Positions 36,201 through 51,200 of a stretch of DNA of 64,000 bases are shown here, piece after piece. The position numbers were made by a program, and so were the translations under genes. The stretch comes from Ovis canadensis (lineage: Eukaryota > Chordata > Mammalia > Artiodactyla > Bovidae), in the NCBI RefSeq assembly GCF_042477335.2, contig NC_091727.1:120249501-120313500 (forward strand), read 5' to 3'. The notes under the pieces are model-generated. The model was not told where the DNA came from and did not search any database. It saw nothing but the letters and a program-made list of their open reading frames with translations. Within the stretch, counting starts at the first letter, position 1, and each line of letters starts with the position of its first letter.

Positions 36201-39200
36201 CTTTATCTTTCCCCCTTTTACAATTTACCCCTCCTATGTCTTTGCTAAAGGGAAATAATTAGTCTTAGAAACTAACCTAGGTAAATCCATCTTAATAGTG
36301 AAATTCTATAGATATAACATTACTCTGAAGAAAAATCTAATTATGGAGACTTCAAATAATAGGGTTGGTATATAAGTAGGCAAAAGTGTATTTTTAGTCT
36401 ATCTGGAAATATGATTGGTCAATGGAAGGCAGGCCGTGTTAACATGGTGACTTAACAGTTCTAGCTCTGGAATCAAAAAGAATGAAGTCTAAATCCAATA
36501 CCTCTCACTTTCATTGAATTTGATTTATTTTAACATCTTCAAGCCTGTTTCATCATCTGTAAAATGGAGATGATGATGATAATTATAGTAGTAATAACTA
36601 TGTGTCCTAAGAATGATGTGAGAATTAAATGAGATAACATATACAAAGCAATTCATGGGATATTCAATGATAGCTATTATGTTTTTATGGAAAAGAAATA
36701 TAAACTGATACTCAGTTTCATTTGTGGAAGTTAAAAACAATAATTTTTTCTTTGAAAGGTATATAATCTATTTCCAATTTCAATAGAAATAAAGTTGTTA
36801 GGAGTAAATAAATATTTACTAGGTCTTCAGAATATAGCTTGATATTAGATGATTATTATACTAAATTGCTTTATAATGGCAGGAAGCCAGTAGAAAGTAA
36901 AATGGATGGATAAATAGATGGGTAGATAGATGCATAGATAGACAGCTAAATCATGGTTATTTCACTTATACATTTAACAATTGGTTATATGTAAGTGGTG
37001 ACTCAGCAGTGAAGAATCTGCCTGCCAGTGCAGGAAACGCAAGAGACTCGGGTTTGATCCCTGGGTTGGGAAGATCCCCTGGAGAAGGAAATGGCAACCC
37101 ACTCCAGTATTCTTGCCTGGGAAATCCCATGGACAGAAGAGCCTGGAGGACTACAGTCTATGGGGTCACACAGAGTCAGACATGACTTAGTGACTAAACA
37201 ACAACAAGATAAGAAAATCATGTGAGAAATAAGATGCACTCATTTTTTAGGCAGTTTTACATATCAGGTTGGCCAGCACAAATGAACTTTTTGGCCAACC
37301 CATATTAAGAGATGAACAATATGCTTATGTTAGTCTCTCAGCTGCTTTGACTTGATACATTATGTATGCATATGTGAGTGGGGTGAAGGGTCTGGAGGTG
37401 GTGTGGCAGGTCTCGGTTATGTAAGAATGCTCTGCATACCATGAATGATGTAACTAAGCTGCCTAGTTCCAAACATACTTATCGTCTCTATACCTACCCA
37501 TCTCACAGCTATATAAAAGACTATTAGTTTAGGGATTGCTCCTGCTGCTGCTGCTAAGTTGCTTCAGTCATGTCCGACTCTGTGCAACCCTATAGATCAC
37601 AGCCCACCAGGTTTCTCTGTCCCTGGGATTCTCCAGGCAAGAATACTGGAGTGGGTTGCCATTTCCTTCTCCAAGTTTAGGGATTAGGAAATCTTAATTC
37701 AAGATGCACAAACAGGTGATGTAAATTTAACTAAATGTGAATCTTCCTGGATCTCAATTTTTATCACTGTAAAATGAAGGAGTTAGTAAAACAATCACTG
37801 GCTATCAATTGATAGCCCCTCTAGCTATCAATTTGTGTGGTTCTCTACTCTCCTAGAGATATCAATAGAGTTCAAATATTTAAAGAAAAGGAAAAATACA
37901 TACTTGTGATTGCATGCTTAGAATATAAATTGGAGAGGAATAAAAAAATCTAAGAAAATATTTTCATTGCCAGCACACCCAAAGAAGGGGTGAGGGTAGT
38001 GTTTGTGTTGGGATGGGGAGGTAGGAGAATTAAATTGTATGTTTCACACAGAACTTTAGGCTTAGCTCTGATGTTTTAAAGATAATAGACACCAAAACAT
38101 AGACCAATATAAAACAGTCACATAAAAATTGCAGGATAGTCTCATGGAGCTATAAAGCCTAGGTTTCTAAGGCTTTAAAAGCCACTTAGAGGAATATCAA
38201 AGGAGCTTTTCCACTGTGCTCAAAGTTATGAGATTTAAAGAAAATGTAGGGTTCATTTCTTAGGAAAAATGCTACATTCTACAATTATTTAGTATTACAT
38301 AACAGCAATAATTAAAATACTTGTGTGATCATTTATATAACAGTTTACCATTTTTTCAAAGTATATTAACATATTTTATCTTGTTTAATAACCTAACAGA
38401 GAGAAGATGATGAATCCCAACTTCCATTTTATTTGTTTCTTATCCATCATCAAAAATGGTCATCTAGTTGGGAAGAGATTAACACACAAGGTTAAAAAAT
38501 GTGAGGCCTAAGAAAAATGAAGAAATAAGCAGTGGCCTTTGGATACATCAAAGTACGTTAATCTCCAATGCATAAACAATAAAAGTTCATAGTTCTAAAA
38601 TGATTTAGAGTCATCAATTTAGATCAATGATTTAGAGTGATTTTTTGTGATTACTACTGAATGAAAAAGATTTGGACACACAGAAGGTAACCAAAAGCTG
38701 GAGACCGACCTCTCAATTTTCAAAAAGGTAAAGGATGGATTTCCATGACTAAAAATTGATAAATTTGACTTGGTTATCAGAAACATTCTACAAAAAATAA
38801 TTAAATATCCATATTGTGAGTATTTAGAACATAGCAACTGCTGAAAGCATGAGTTCCACAAAGAATACCATAGCAAGCTAAAACTAACATCCATTTTGGC
38901 TAATACTACTAATATGATATTATAGTGTTTCTTGATTTTAATATAATATTGTGGGATTTTGCCTGACCAGAAGCTTAATGTATTCTAAGAATGTGACATG
39001 ACTACTAAAAAAGTGAAAGTGTTATTAGGCTGTATCAATAGAAGGAAAGTCTATGGAGTATACTTACTGGCAATGCCCTCTGCAGTTAAAATTTTAAAAG
39101 ATTTTCTGTACATATGATACACATAGCCATTATCTGAAGACAGACTAATATTAAAAGGGGTTACAAATTCATATTCATGACACATATTTATGTGTCTTGT

Positions 39201-42200
39201 ATACAAGTAACAGTTTTGTTTATGGAATTCTTCATTTCAAATTTATGTTTTAACTTCAGAATATTAACTTTTGAAGACAAAGTTTATATTAGACCATTAA
39301 ACCATCAACTGTAATTTTTAAATCTACTACGCATTTATCTGATAAGTCATATGCATGCTAAATCACGTCAGTTGTGTCTGACTCTTTGCAACCTCATGGA
39401 CTGTAGCCCACCAGGCTCCTCTGTCCGTGGGATTCTTCAGACAAGAATACTGGAGTGGGTTGCCCCTTCTCCAGGGATCTTCCCAACCCAGGGATTGAAC
39501 TCACGTCTCTTATGTCTCCTGTATTGGCAGGCAGGTTCTTTACCACTAATGCCATCTGGGAAGCCCTGGTCATCAATTTGTGGGTATTCATGCATGAAAT
39601 ATGCTTTTTCAGATTAATAAGCCCCAAATCCTTTTGATCAAATAGGATCAGTTTGAATAAAATGACTTTGAAAATCCTGTTACTAAAAATGACTGTCTCA
39701 CTTCTAATAAGACAGCATTAGTGTCATGTTAAACACTTAAAATCAGGCATCCTAGTGGACAGAAACATTAATAACTTTAACTCCATATTCTTTTACAAGA
39801 TATTACATTATAACACTCTAGGTAATCAAAGATTTTCAGTATTGACTTTATCTAAGGTTGACCTCCTTAGATATGTGAAATCCAAATTGTCTTACCTCAG
39901 CATCCTTAAGTTTTGCAAAATCTGACTGTGCTCCAATATAGTATGAAATGCCTTTTGATGCACCTTCCAGAGTTGCCCCTCGAATCACCAGGATGAGTAG
40001 GACAACATAGGGGAAAAGAGCTGTAAAATACACCACCTACCAAGAACAACCAAAAGTTATTATTTTTAAAACTCATGGTATATAATTGTATACAAAGAAA
40101 GTTACTAGCCAGTTGAGATGTTTAGCCTATTAATGTCTGATAATACTAATACCAAAGTTGGCATAATTTCCTCTTTCTGTTTTTACCACTCTTCGAATGA
40201 TCCACTTTCAAAACACTCTGATGTATGTGGCAATGTTTCCCGGGTTTATGTTGTAAATAAACACTATATCAGCAATGGTTATTTGAAATCCAGATGAAGT
40301 ACTTTCCTAAATGTATCCTAATAAATGTTTGTAATTTCATCTCTGGTTCCTCTGCCTTTTCCAAATCCATCTTGTATATCTAGAAGTTCAAACTACCATA
40401 CAGTTGCGTTCATTTCACATACTAGCAAGGTAATGTTAAAAATCCTTCAAGCTATCCTTCAACAGTACATGAACCAAGAACTTCCAGATGTACAAGCTGG
40501 ATTTAGAAAAGGCAGAGGAACCAGAAAAAATTGCCAACGTCTATTGCATAATGGTAAAAGCAGGGGAATTCAAGAAAAAAATATCTGCTTCACTGACTAC
40601 CCTAAAGCCTTTGACTGTGTGGATCACAATAAATTGTGGAAAACTCTTAAAGAGATGGAATACTAGACCAGATTACTTGCCTACTGATAAACCTGTATGC
40701 AGGTCAAGAAGCAACAGAACCAGACATGGAACAACGGACTGGTTCAAAATTGGGAAAGGAGTATATCAAGGCTGTATATTGTCACTCTGCTTATTTAACT
40801 TCTATGCAGAGTACATCATGCAAAATGCCAGGCTGGATGAAGTACAAGCTGGAATCAAGATTGCCTGAAGAAATATCAACAGCCTCAGATATGCAGATGA
40901 TACCACTCTAATGGCAGAAAAGTGAAGAGGAACTGAAGAGCCTCTTGAGGAAGGTGAAAGAGAAATGTGAAAAAGCTGGCTTAAAACTCAACGTTCAAAA
41001 AATGAAGATCATGTCATCCGGTCCCATCACTTCATGGCAAATAGATGGGAGAAAAGTGGAACCAGTGGCAGATTTTATCATCTTGGGCTCCAAAATCACT
41101 GTGGATGGTGCCTGCAGCCATGAAATTAAAAGATGCTTGCTCTTTGGAAGAAAAGCTATGACAAACCTAGACAGCATATTCAAAAGCAGAGATGTCACTT
41201 TGCCAACAAAGGTCTGTATAGTCAAAGCTATGGTTTTTCCAGTAGTCATGTACAGATGTGAGAGTTGAACCATAAAGAAAGCTGAACATGAAGAATTGAT
41301 GATTTTGAATTGTGGACTTTTGAGAGTCCCTTGGACAGCAAGGAGATCAAATCAATCAATCCTAAAGGAAATCAACCCTGAATATTCATTGGAAGGACTG
41401 ATACTGAAGCTGAAGCTCCAATACTTTGGTCACCTGATGCAAAAAGCCAACTCATTGGAAAAGACCCTGATGCTGGGAAAGATTAAGGGGAGGAGGTGAA
41501 GCGGGTGACAAAGGGTAAGATGGTGGATGGCATCACTGACTCAATGGACATGAGTTTGAGCAAACTCCTGGAGATAGTGAAGAACAGGGAAACCTGGCGT
41601 GCTGAAGTCAATGGGGGTCGCAAAAAGTCAGACACAACTTGGTGACTAAACAACAAATGTCTGATAGGAGTGAAAATCTCCTCTTGGTAAATTAGTGCAT
41701 TAAGGTGGGAAAGAAAATGACTTTAAAGTAGTTTAAAAAGTAAACTTTTAACTGAAGTAGTTAGTCTATGCTCAATCCCAGAGAAGAAAGAAAATCTCCT
41801 AGTAGTAGTCCAAATCCTGTGAAAGTTTTTAAAGTGAGTACTGGACACTTGATATTATTATCCTTAAAGCTACCATTAAAAGTGTTTGAGAGCACACATA
41901 TATACATGTGAACTGCTTGTATCCTAGATAACACATGGTTCCAGATGAACAGACTGCCTTTGAGGCTAGCTTTGCATTAATGTGGGTAATTTCTTTGCTC
42001 CATAGATGTCCTATGTTTGGTAATATGCCCAAGGAGACGATTTAAACAAACCATCCCAAGACCAGTAAAAATTAATTGCCTGGGTAAATGGATTTTCATA
42101 GATTTTTCAATATTAACATCAGAAACAACCAAGAGCTTCAAAAATGTACAATCACAACACTGTTTTGGAAAATTTCCACTGAATTTGTGATGTTCCTGGT

Positions 42201-45200
42201 ATTTTTGTGATCTACCAGTATGTCTCATTACAATGTAACAGTAACTGTGCTAGATATTGTACCGGGAACACAAAGATAGTATCCACAGTTATTCTTGTTC
42301 TCTGTCCTTATGGAAATTTCAGTCTGGTAGTTACAAACACACACATGTTTATTTTTCTGGGTATTGTACAGCTGCTCACAGAGAAAATTTCATGTTCTCT
42401 GATATTGCCGCAGTACTCTCTGAGAGTTTAAAAATAAAACAATAACATGGGAAATGTTTTTCAGAAGAGGACTTTCTGCTGAGAGAGGGTTCTGAGTCAG
42501 TTTCGGCAAGCTTTGAGAGAACACTTGTATAGCTTTATTTTTTTCCTTCTCTCTCCAACAATGGAATAATGGGAATCCTGACACTATTACCCTATATAAC
42601 ATATATAACAGGGATCCAGACTTTCCAAACCAAAACTTGTAACATATAATTCCACTCAAGATGCTTCTTTATTATAATAGGATGGAAATTTTAAAAATAT
42701 ACTCCCAAGCCTCAGAATGCTGTATCAGCTAGAAGGGTCCAAGATTAGAGAAATGACACACATCTAGTAATAGTTTTTGCTAGTTTTATTTTTAACAATA
42801 GCAGTGTTCTTATGTATTTTCTTAGAGTGAGGCTGCCTACTCAGAAAGCTTTTCACACATTCAAAGGATCTCATGATAGAAAAGAACATGCATTTGATAC
42901 TACTTGGCATTGAACTACGGTGAAATTGGAAAACAGTAACATCACTGTCTAAGGTGTTTTCTAAATTACCTTTCCAGAAGACTTTATTCCTTTAAATAGT
43001 GCTGCTCCAACTATGAGCCAAGCCAGAAGAAGACAAAGTGCTAAATACCAAACAATGACTCCAGTCTCATCCAGTCCACTTGACCGTTGGAGTGCCACTT
43101 TACTGAAAACACAGATGTCCTTTGATTAACACACAATCATTCATCTTAATACATTGAATTTTGTAATATCTTTCATACAGGGGAAGCTTCATGAGTATTT
43201 TACTAATACTCATACTAATTCATATTTATTCATATTAATACTAATATTAATTAGTATTTTTTAATGTTACTATGACATCAATGTCACATGAGCCTTTTAC
43301 TGATACAGTTGTATGGAGGGGCAAAAATAATTCAGTGATAAGTCAGACTCAGAACTTTCTGGTTAACTGCAGCCAATCCAAAGTTTCAAATCATAGAATA
43401 AAAGATCCACTCATTCTTTTAGCTCCAATTTTCCCCTAATATTTCAAAGCTCCTCTATGGGAAAAAATTAACATCAGATTATTTTACTCATTATGGTATG
43501 TTTTTCTCAAGTTAAAATGACAGAGAAGACATTTTAAATTGTATTAAATATTTTTGTATTCATCATAGTGTTAGTCACTCAGTTGTGTCTGACTTTTTGC
43601 GACCCCATGGAGTATAGCCCATCAGGTTCCTCTGTTCATGCAATTTTCCAGGCAAGAATACTGGAGTAGGTTGCCATTCCTTTCTCCGGGGTATCTTCCC
43701 AACCCAGGGATCGAATGTAGACCCAGGGATCAAACCCAGGTCTCCTGCATTGCAGGCAGATTCTTTACCACCTGAGCCAGGGAAGCTCTAATTCATCATA
43801 CTTGTTATTATCAAAGCTAAATGGTCCCATTATTTATACCTTTTTCAAAGGCTTTCTGTAAAATTCCATGATTTCCACTAGGGACATATATAGATATAGG
43901 ATTTTACTTCTTAGCTTGATGTTTAGAACATTTCAAGGGCCAAATTTTAAAAGGGTCACACAGAGCAGTAACATGGAGGTGAGGAAGATTTCGTTACAGC
44001 AATAGTCAAAGAAGTTATATAAGGGTAAAGGGCAGGTATACAGTAAGGAGATTAGAGATCATTTAAAATTAATAAAAGCAAATATAACCCCAAACATCTA
44101 TTTTGTCATATAATGACAACTATAAACAAAATGAATAATGAAGAATTTCAGCTGTAAATAGCAATTCTGCCCTTAGTATTATTCATCACCCAACTGTTTA
44201 TCATTAGAACTTTCTCATTATAGTCTAAAAATTGCATATTTTTCTTCAAAGCAATGTCCTAACATAAATAATAAGCACTATATAAATCATCACTGATGAC
44301 CTTGTGCCCCATTTAATAACTAACTTATGAATGACAATCTATTAGCTATGGGCTAATTTTGCAGGCTACTACTATTCACACAGGATAAACATTTGAGTCA
44401 AATGAAGTATAATTTGCTCTTATATGAGTTAAGAGCTGATCAATATTTTATTGTTACTTATAAAAAATTTTATTAACATCTGCTTAGGATGTAGATAATG
44501 TACTGTACTCACTTCCAATACTGTTCACTGGGAAGCTGCCCTGTCTGATAAACTTCACTTCCATTGATGCAGGTAAGATTGTTGGCATCTACCCAGCTTT
44601 TATTCGCTTGAAAGGTTTCATTTATGCTTATACTCACATTACAATGTGTCACTAAAAATTAGAAAAAAAAGAATACACACAGGCATGTACTTAGTTTTAG
44701 AAGAGTGCTTTCCTGGAAATAAAGTTTAAATGGTGAAATACTTAAGGTACTGTCTAAATTGTTATTTAGTGAATGTGGAGTAGAAATTTCACAAATGGAA
44801 TAAGCCATGCACACTCAGCAACTTAAATTTTCTCTACTACTAAGCTGAGGGTGAGTATGAAAATATCTGCCCTTTTAAACAGTATGCATTTTTATATTTA
44901 CAGTATATTTTTATATTTACAGTAACAACAGCTGTAGAGTAATAGTCATTTCAATTGGGATTCAGTACTCTAGGGAAATTTTCATATGTGGACTTATTTA
45001 ACATATATAGATAAATGACACCTTTAAATTCCTAAGAAGTGTTAAATCTGTATCAATTTATTCTCCAATATACACAGCCAATCCCAGTGGTAATAGTCTA
45101 CAATATCAATGCTACATTATTCCAAAGACTAGCAATACTCACCATCTCCTGAACACTACTATGTATCATAAACAGTGATTTTCTCTCTTACCACTTTCCC

Positions 45201-48200
45201 ATTTTCTTCCTTGTCTACCACCCACAACCTAGGTCTGCAAGAAGTACTCCAAGTAGTGGTTTAGCTTTACTGGCTGCCCTCAGAAATTAACATATTGCAT
45301 TAATCAAATTTCAGATTATACATGATTTATTCTGATTTCACCAGTAGCCTGTGGCTCACTTAAAGTTGAACCTAAATTTGTTAGGAAATGATTTAGGCCT
45401 TTAATCGTTAGAAAATATTAAAGAATGAATGATTCAGAGTTCAGTTCAGTTCAGTCGCTCAGTTGTGTCCGACTCTTTGTGATCCCATGAATTGCAGCAC
45501 ACCAGGCCTCCCTGTCCATCACCAACTCCCAGAGTTCACTCAGATTCACGTCCATCGAGGCAGTGATGCCATCCAGCCATCTCATCCTCTGTCGTCCCCT
45601 TCTCCTCCTGCCCCCAATCCCTCCCAGCATCAAAGTCTTTTCCAACAATAAGTAAATGAATTTTACCGAAAGGAGATCTGCTACAGTTTCCATCAGCCCA
45701 ACTGATGGAACATTTTGACCATGGTAGTTCACGTTGAAAAGAAGCAAACAGGTAGTAAAGACTATAGGCAATTATGACATTATAATAGATTGTCACAAAA
45801 ATGGATATCAGGACCATTGTAATCCCCACACCTGGAAAAGAGAACAATTAAAAAAAAATAAGTGAAATTTCTTTTGCTAATTCATACAGCTGCATTCTCA
45901 ATTTCCACAAAATCTATTTTAAACTGAGAAAACTGTTCCAATGTTTTCTCTTTATTGGAGAGGTGGAAGACAGTACTGTTGTCTGAATACCTTCTCAAAA
46001 TTATTTTGATGATTGACTTTTTGAGACAGATTTTGAGTTGATCAGGAAAAGGTGCTAAGATTAAAGATCTATATTAAGCCACTGAATTCACATAAAGAAA
46101 AACCATGTTTATTACTCATTCTTATTAAGTCTGTAAATTCTTGTCAGAGTGTGTACTACTAAAAAAAAAAAAACAAACTATTCAAAGCTTATATCCTATC
46201 AATTCAGTAACCAATACTCCCATCTTCATCTATAAACAAGCATTTTGACAAGTAGAAGATAAAGCCTCTGAATGAATGTCCTAAGAGGAAAATGTACAGC
46301 ATTTCTACAAGTGTGTGTAAAGAAAATTCAGTAAATTGGTAATTATCTGAATTTAAACTTCTGAAATTTCTTTAACTCTCTAGTTTCAAAATGCAGCTTA
46401 GCATACTGAATATAACTCCTTGTTAAGACTAACTTTTGAGGTAGCTTCCTTCATATTCCAGCATGATAGTCTCTTCATCTCACTATAAATGTATTTTTGA
46501 TGTTACATTGAAACTTTTACAAGTAGCTTTCAGCAGCTAGCACATACCAAAAATGATATATAATCTTCAAACAGAAATGCTGTTTGATGTTTAATAACAA
46601 TCAAAGCATTTTCAAAAAAAAAAAAAAACATTCCCAGTGTCCTATTCCATTAAGATCATCCAAGAAAAAAATAGTGACCTGCCCTTCAACTTTCCTGAAT
46701 GAGGCATTGTAAAAGATATGCAAAAGCAAGAAGACAGAGACCACAGAGGAAGTAGAAAAGAGAGTCATAAAGTTAACACACAAGACTGTTTGCCAAGAGA
46801 ATTCAAAAGGTGAAAATAGGAAAATAGTAACAACTTCCTCATATCCTTCTTAACCCTAACCATATCTGCAGCCCAAGATAAAGAGAAATACATATTAACA
46901 TTTGATTTCTAAATTTGATGGTGGCAAATAGAAAAACAATGTATGTCTCTGCCTTTGAAAGTTAGTTGCTCAGTTGTGTCCAATTCTTTGCTGCCCCATG
47001 GACTGTATAGCCCACCAGGCTCCTCTGTCCGTGGATTTCCCAGGCAAGAATACTGGAGTGGGTACCGTTTCCTCCTCCAGGGGTTTTTCCTGACCCAGGG
47101 ATCAAACCCACATTTCCTGCATTGCAGGCAGATTCTTTACCACCTGGGCCATCATGTCCAGATGTTAAATGCTTTCATCCACGCAGTGAGGACAGCTATA
47201 TGCAGAAACAAACCAATAAGCACAATAAGGAAAACATTTTAATACCAACCTTGAAACAATGGAAGAATCCTCCAAATTGAAACTGGACCTAAGCTAGAAA
47301 ATTGTCCCATGGAGCACTCTAAGAAGAACAAAGGTAAACCAGCCAGGGCTAGCATAATCACATATGGTATCAAGAAGGCACCTAGAAAAGGCAAAAAAAA
47401 AAAAAAAAAAAAAAAAGAACCAAAGTACTATTATATGCCCAAATCTTGATGGCACTTTGACAACCAACACAACATTTTGAAAGCACTCTGATATAGTGGA
47501 GTCAGAGAGAACTGAGTCTGGGCTTAAAATCTGTGAGAAAGTAGTTGATTCTCTAAATCATGGATTCCTCATGCATGAAATGGTGATGCTGGTATTACCT
47601 AATGAGGTTGTTGTGATTATTAAAAACAATAAGCCATAAAAAGCAATTCAAAGAAGTTGAATGATCATAGGCTTTGAAGACAGATAGACCTAGGTTTATA
47701 TCCTGGCTTCATCGTGTACTAGTGATGTGACCTGGGGCAGTTTATCTAACCTCTCAATCTTGGGTTCCTCATAAATGGGAAGAGCAATGCCAACTCATCA
47801 GTTTGTGGTAAGGGTTTGATCACAGAGCCTATGTGAAAACACTTCACAAAATGGGCAGGCGCATAGTATATGTTCAAAGCTAGTTTCCCTCCTCTCTCCT
47901 TAAAAAAAAATCTGCTTTTAAGACTCAGGGTTTAAATGTTAAATGTGGTTCAAAGTAGAAGCTATTGCAGTTAAGTTCATTATTCTCCAAATAGTCATGT
48001 GTCTTCACTCAATGTTAATAAGAAACATTATTTTTGGTAGAATAATCTTGAACCCTTGAGATGCATTCAGAATTAACATTCAATTTCATAAGGACTAATT
48101 TTCCTACATTTGGATTATTTAGTCCCATTTTTGTTTTTGGGTTTTTTGTTGTTGTTGTTGTTAAACCTTTTATTATTTTACGTTTATCCTGTCTACTTTT

Positions 48201-51200
48201 AGGGCATACAATTCATTAAAACTTGGACCAGATTTTTGGTAGAAGCAGGGACAGAATATTAAATTTGTTGTTTAAGTAGTCTAGAAGTCTTAAATTAACA
48301 ATGTTTAATAAGAAATTGAGATAAGTGAGTAAAATAGACTTTGGGTTGGATTATGTATGTTTTTTTCTTCATATAGTTTTCCCATTATGATACTGTAACA
48401 TCATACCTGGGGATTACATTTTTTTCTAACCCTAAAAATATATTTTACTAAAAATAAGACAATAAAGTACTTGTTACATACAAGTCACTAGTCACCAGAA
48501 CATAGGGACAAATATGTTTTTACAGATGTTGCAATGCACATACCATCATTACTATGACTAATAGAAGTTTAATTCCCACCAATGGCAAATATGAAGAAAA
48601 AGTAATACAAAATCTCTGTTTGAAAAACAATATGCAATGTTTTGCTAGCCCAGTGTAAATAGTTTTTTAGACACATACAGAAAACAATTTCCCTCAGTGT
48701 TATTGATGGCTTTTCTCCCATTATATTATTTCATTATTAATAACAACCATAACTGGTAGATTAGCAATACAAACTAGTGGTCAAATTGTTAACACTACTG
48801 ACCTAGACCCTAAGGTAGTCTGATACTTCTCTTTCTTATAGTGTTAAAAAGTATCTAAAGATAAAAATGATTCCAGATTTTAGCAACAGTTTTTTAAGCC
48901 TTACCATAATTTTAAATCTAATCTATTAACATTTGACAAATTTAAATTTCATGTTCCTGTTCTACCCTTGGGCAAAAAAGAGAAGCAACTGAGAGAGAGT
49001 AGATCATCCGCTACTCAAATGATGTGATCTTTAAAAAATGAAAGCCAATATGATAAGCTAATTTTTAGAGGAAACAGTGAGAGAGGTAATAGCATACAAA
49101 AAAGTAATGCCATTTTGTTTCAGCTAAGTTTAAAAATTCTATATTAAACTTAGTTTGATATAGTTCCTAGAAATCTATAGTAAGTACTGGCCCTTTATGA
49201 CATCAACTCCCAGGGTATTTCTTAATTTAAACCTGAACATAAGGGGCTGAAAAGGAACCTAAATGCTTTTCTCTACTACACTGACTCATCTTCCAGCCCA
49301 AATGTATACTAAACTCTTGATTAAACAATGTTGGCTCTAGTTGGTAATTTATATTGGTAATTTATGGTACCAACACTTAAAGTGTTTGATAAACAGAGCT
49401 CCTTTCTTAAATCTTTGAAGGGTAATATGAATGTTTTAATATAACTAATTAATAAGGAATGTAAGATTGAAATATCACCACACAAAATCCTATTGTACCA
49501 AGAAAAATAATTACAATGGCATAGTTTCACTGGTATCCAATTTTGAAATATAAGGGAATGTCACCTCTACACTTCTAATAGGACTTATAATTACAAGTAA
49601 ATAAATATGGTGTAAGTGAAAAGTTGTTTCAACATTACTAGAGGATTGTGCAATTCATTCTGTTTCCTTTTGGGTGTCACTTCAGAGTTATTTTTTTCTC
49701 CTTGTTCTAGTTGAGTCTTCTTTAGTGATCTATGAGGTATAAACCATATTGTTTTACAGAAATTAAACACCTAGCCTTGAATTAAATTCTATTGCATTTT
49801 AAAAGGATCTTCTACCTGGCCAATCCAATTTGGAGTATATGTAACTGATATTGCAGCTTAAAGTACAAAACCTTTAATTACTTTTTAATCAATTCTTTCC
49901 ACGATTAAGTTTCCAGAATGTAATGCCTTATTTTATTTAAGCAAATGATTTATTTGAATTTCTTATTAGAATGAGAATTCCCTGCCTTTTGCTTAGATTC
50001 AGCAATAAATTAGGCAAAACACAACTTGAGTCTGAACACATTATCATAGGAACATGTATAAATTAAGAAGAGTAAGTCATGTGATGATCGCTTGGGATTT
50101 CAAATGAGAAATCAGAAGTGCTAAATATGCAACTTTCACCAAGTTTATATCTGAAGATCTTATGAAACTAGCTTTCCAACTTGAGCTAGAAAACCATGGT
50201 CTAATAATAAAATGCAGTATGCTCATTTCCCATCCTCCCACTAACCCATATTATCATATACCTTTCCTTAGGTCTTAAAATATCATCAGAGGCCATAGAG
50301 CACCTCCCTTAAAACTGAAGGGGAAATAAACTGGGGGAAGGGGGGTAGTACCTCCGCCATTGTTGTAGGTCAAATAGGGGAATCGCCACACGTTCCCCAG
50401 TCCCACTGCATATCCAATCATAGATAAAAGATAATCTGATTTTTTGGACCAGTTACCACGCTCCTGATTCTCATCATTTTCATTAACATGAAGATCCTTG
50501 GGTGCAACCTCAGCATTCTAGAAAAAGAAAAATACCATCAGCTTATTTTTCTATTAAAAATTACACAGAAGCATAATTTCAAAAATTCATAGAGTGACAG
50601 TGAGAGAAAGACATACAGAGACAGGCAGACAGAGACAGAGAGAAACGAACCCTGAAAAACATAGCCAAAGAGAACGCTTTCCAAAGCTAGTGACACCTCT
50701 GTGCATGGCTGCTTTTAAAGTGAAAAAAAAAAAAAAAACTCTGTAGGTGGATATTTTTACTAGTTCTTTGGGTTATGTCATCCAAATTTTAGTGAAAAGG
50801 TTACATGTGGCACCCAGTATAAAAGGCAAATGAAGATGGGCAAATAAAACTTCAAGTGCAAAAGTTTTAAAGATGAGTTAGGTAAAATCAACACCTCTGA
50901 AATTGGAGGAGCTCTTTGAAAAAAAAGGTTCAAATATAGTTTCTGCTTTAAAAAAAAAAATCATTGACTCTTTTTCATACTGGCTGATAGTTTTGATGTT
51001 TGGAGCTGTCAGGGAAGTTTGAGTTCCTTTCCATATCTTGGAGAGTAAAACTAGTGCATTTCTGAAAGCCACAAAATAATACAGACAAAGTCTCATGTCC
51101 CATCAGGTGGAACAGCACTCTCTCCACTTCAGAGAAGAGGGAAGGGTTCCCTCAGGTCAAGTCATTTTCTTATTTCCCTCCAACCTATGGACACAGTCCA

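Noticed and set aside
45536-45666. Continuation of the exon 4 frame into intron 4
   Set aside because: After the donor it reads into BovB sequence, and exon 5 supplies the conserved continuation.
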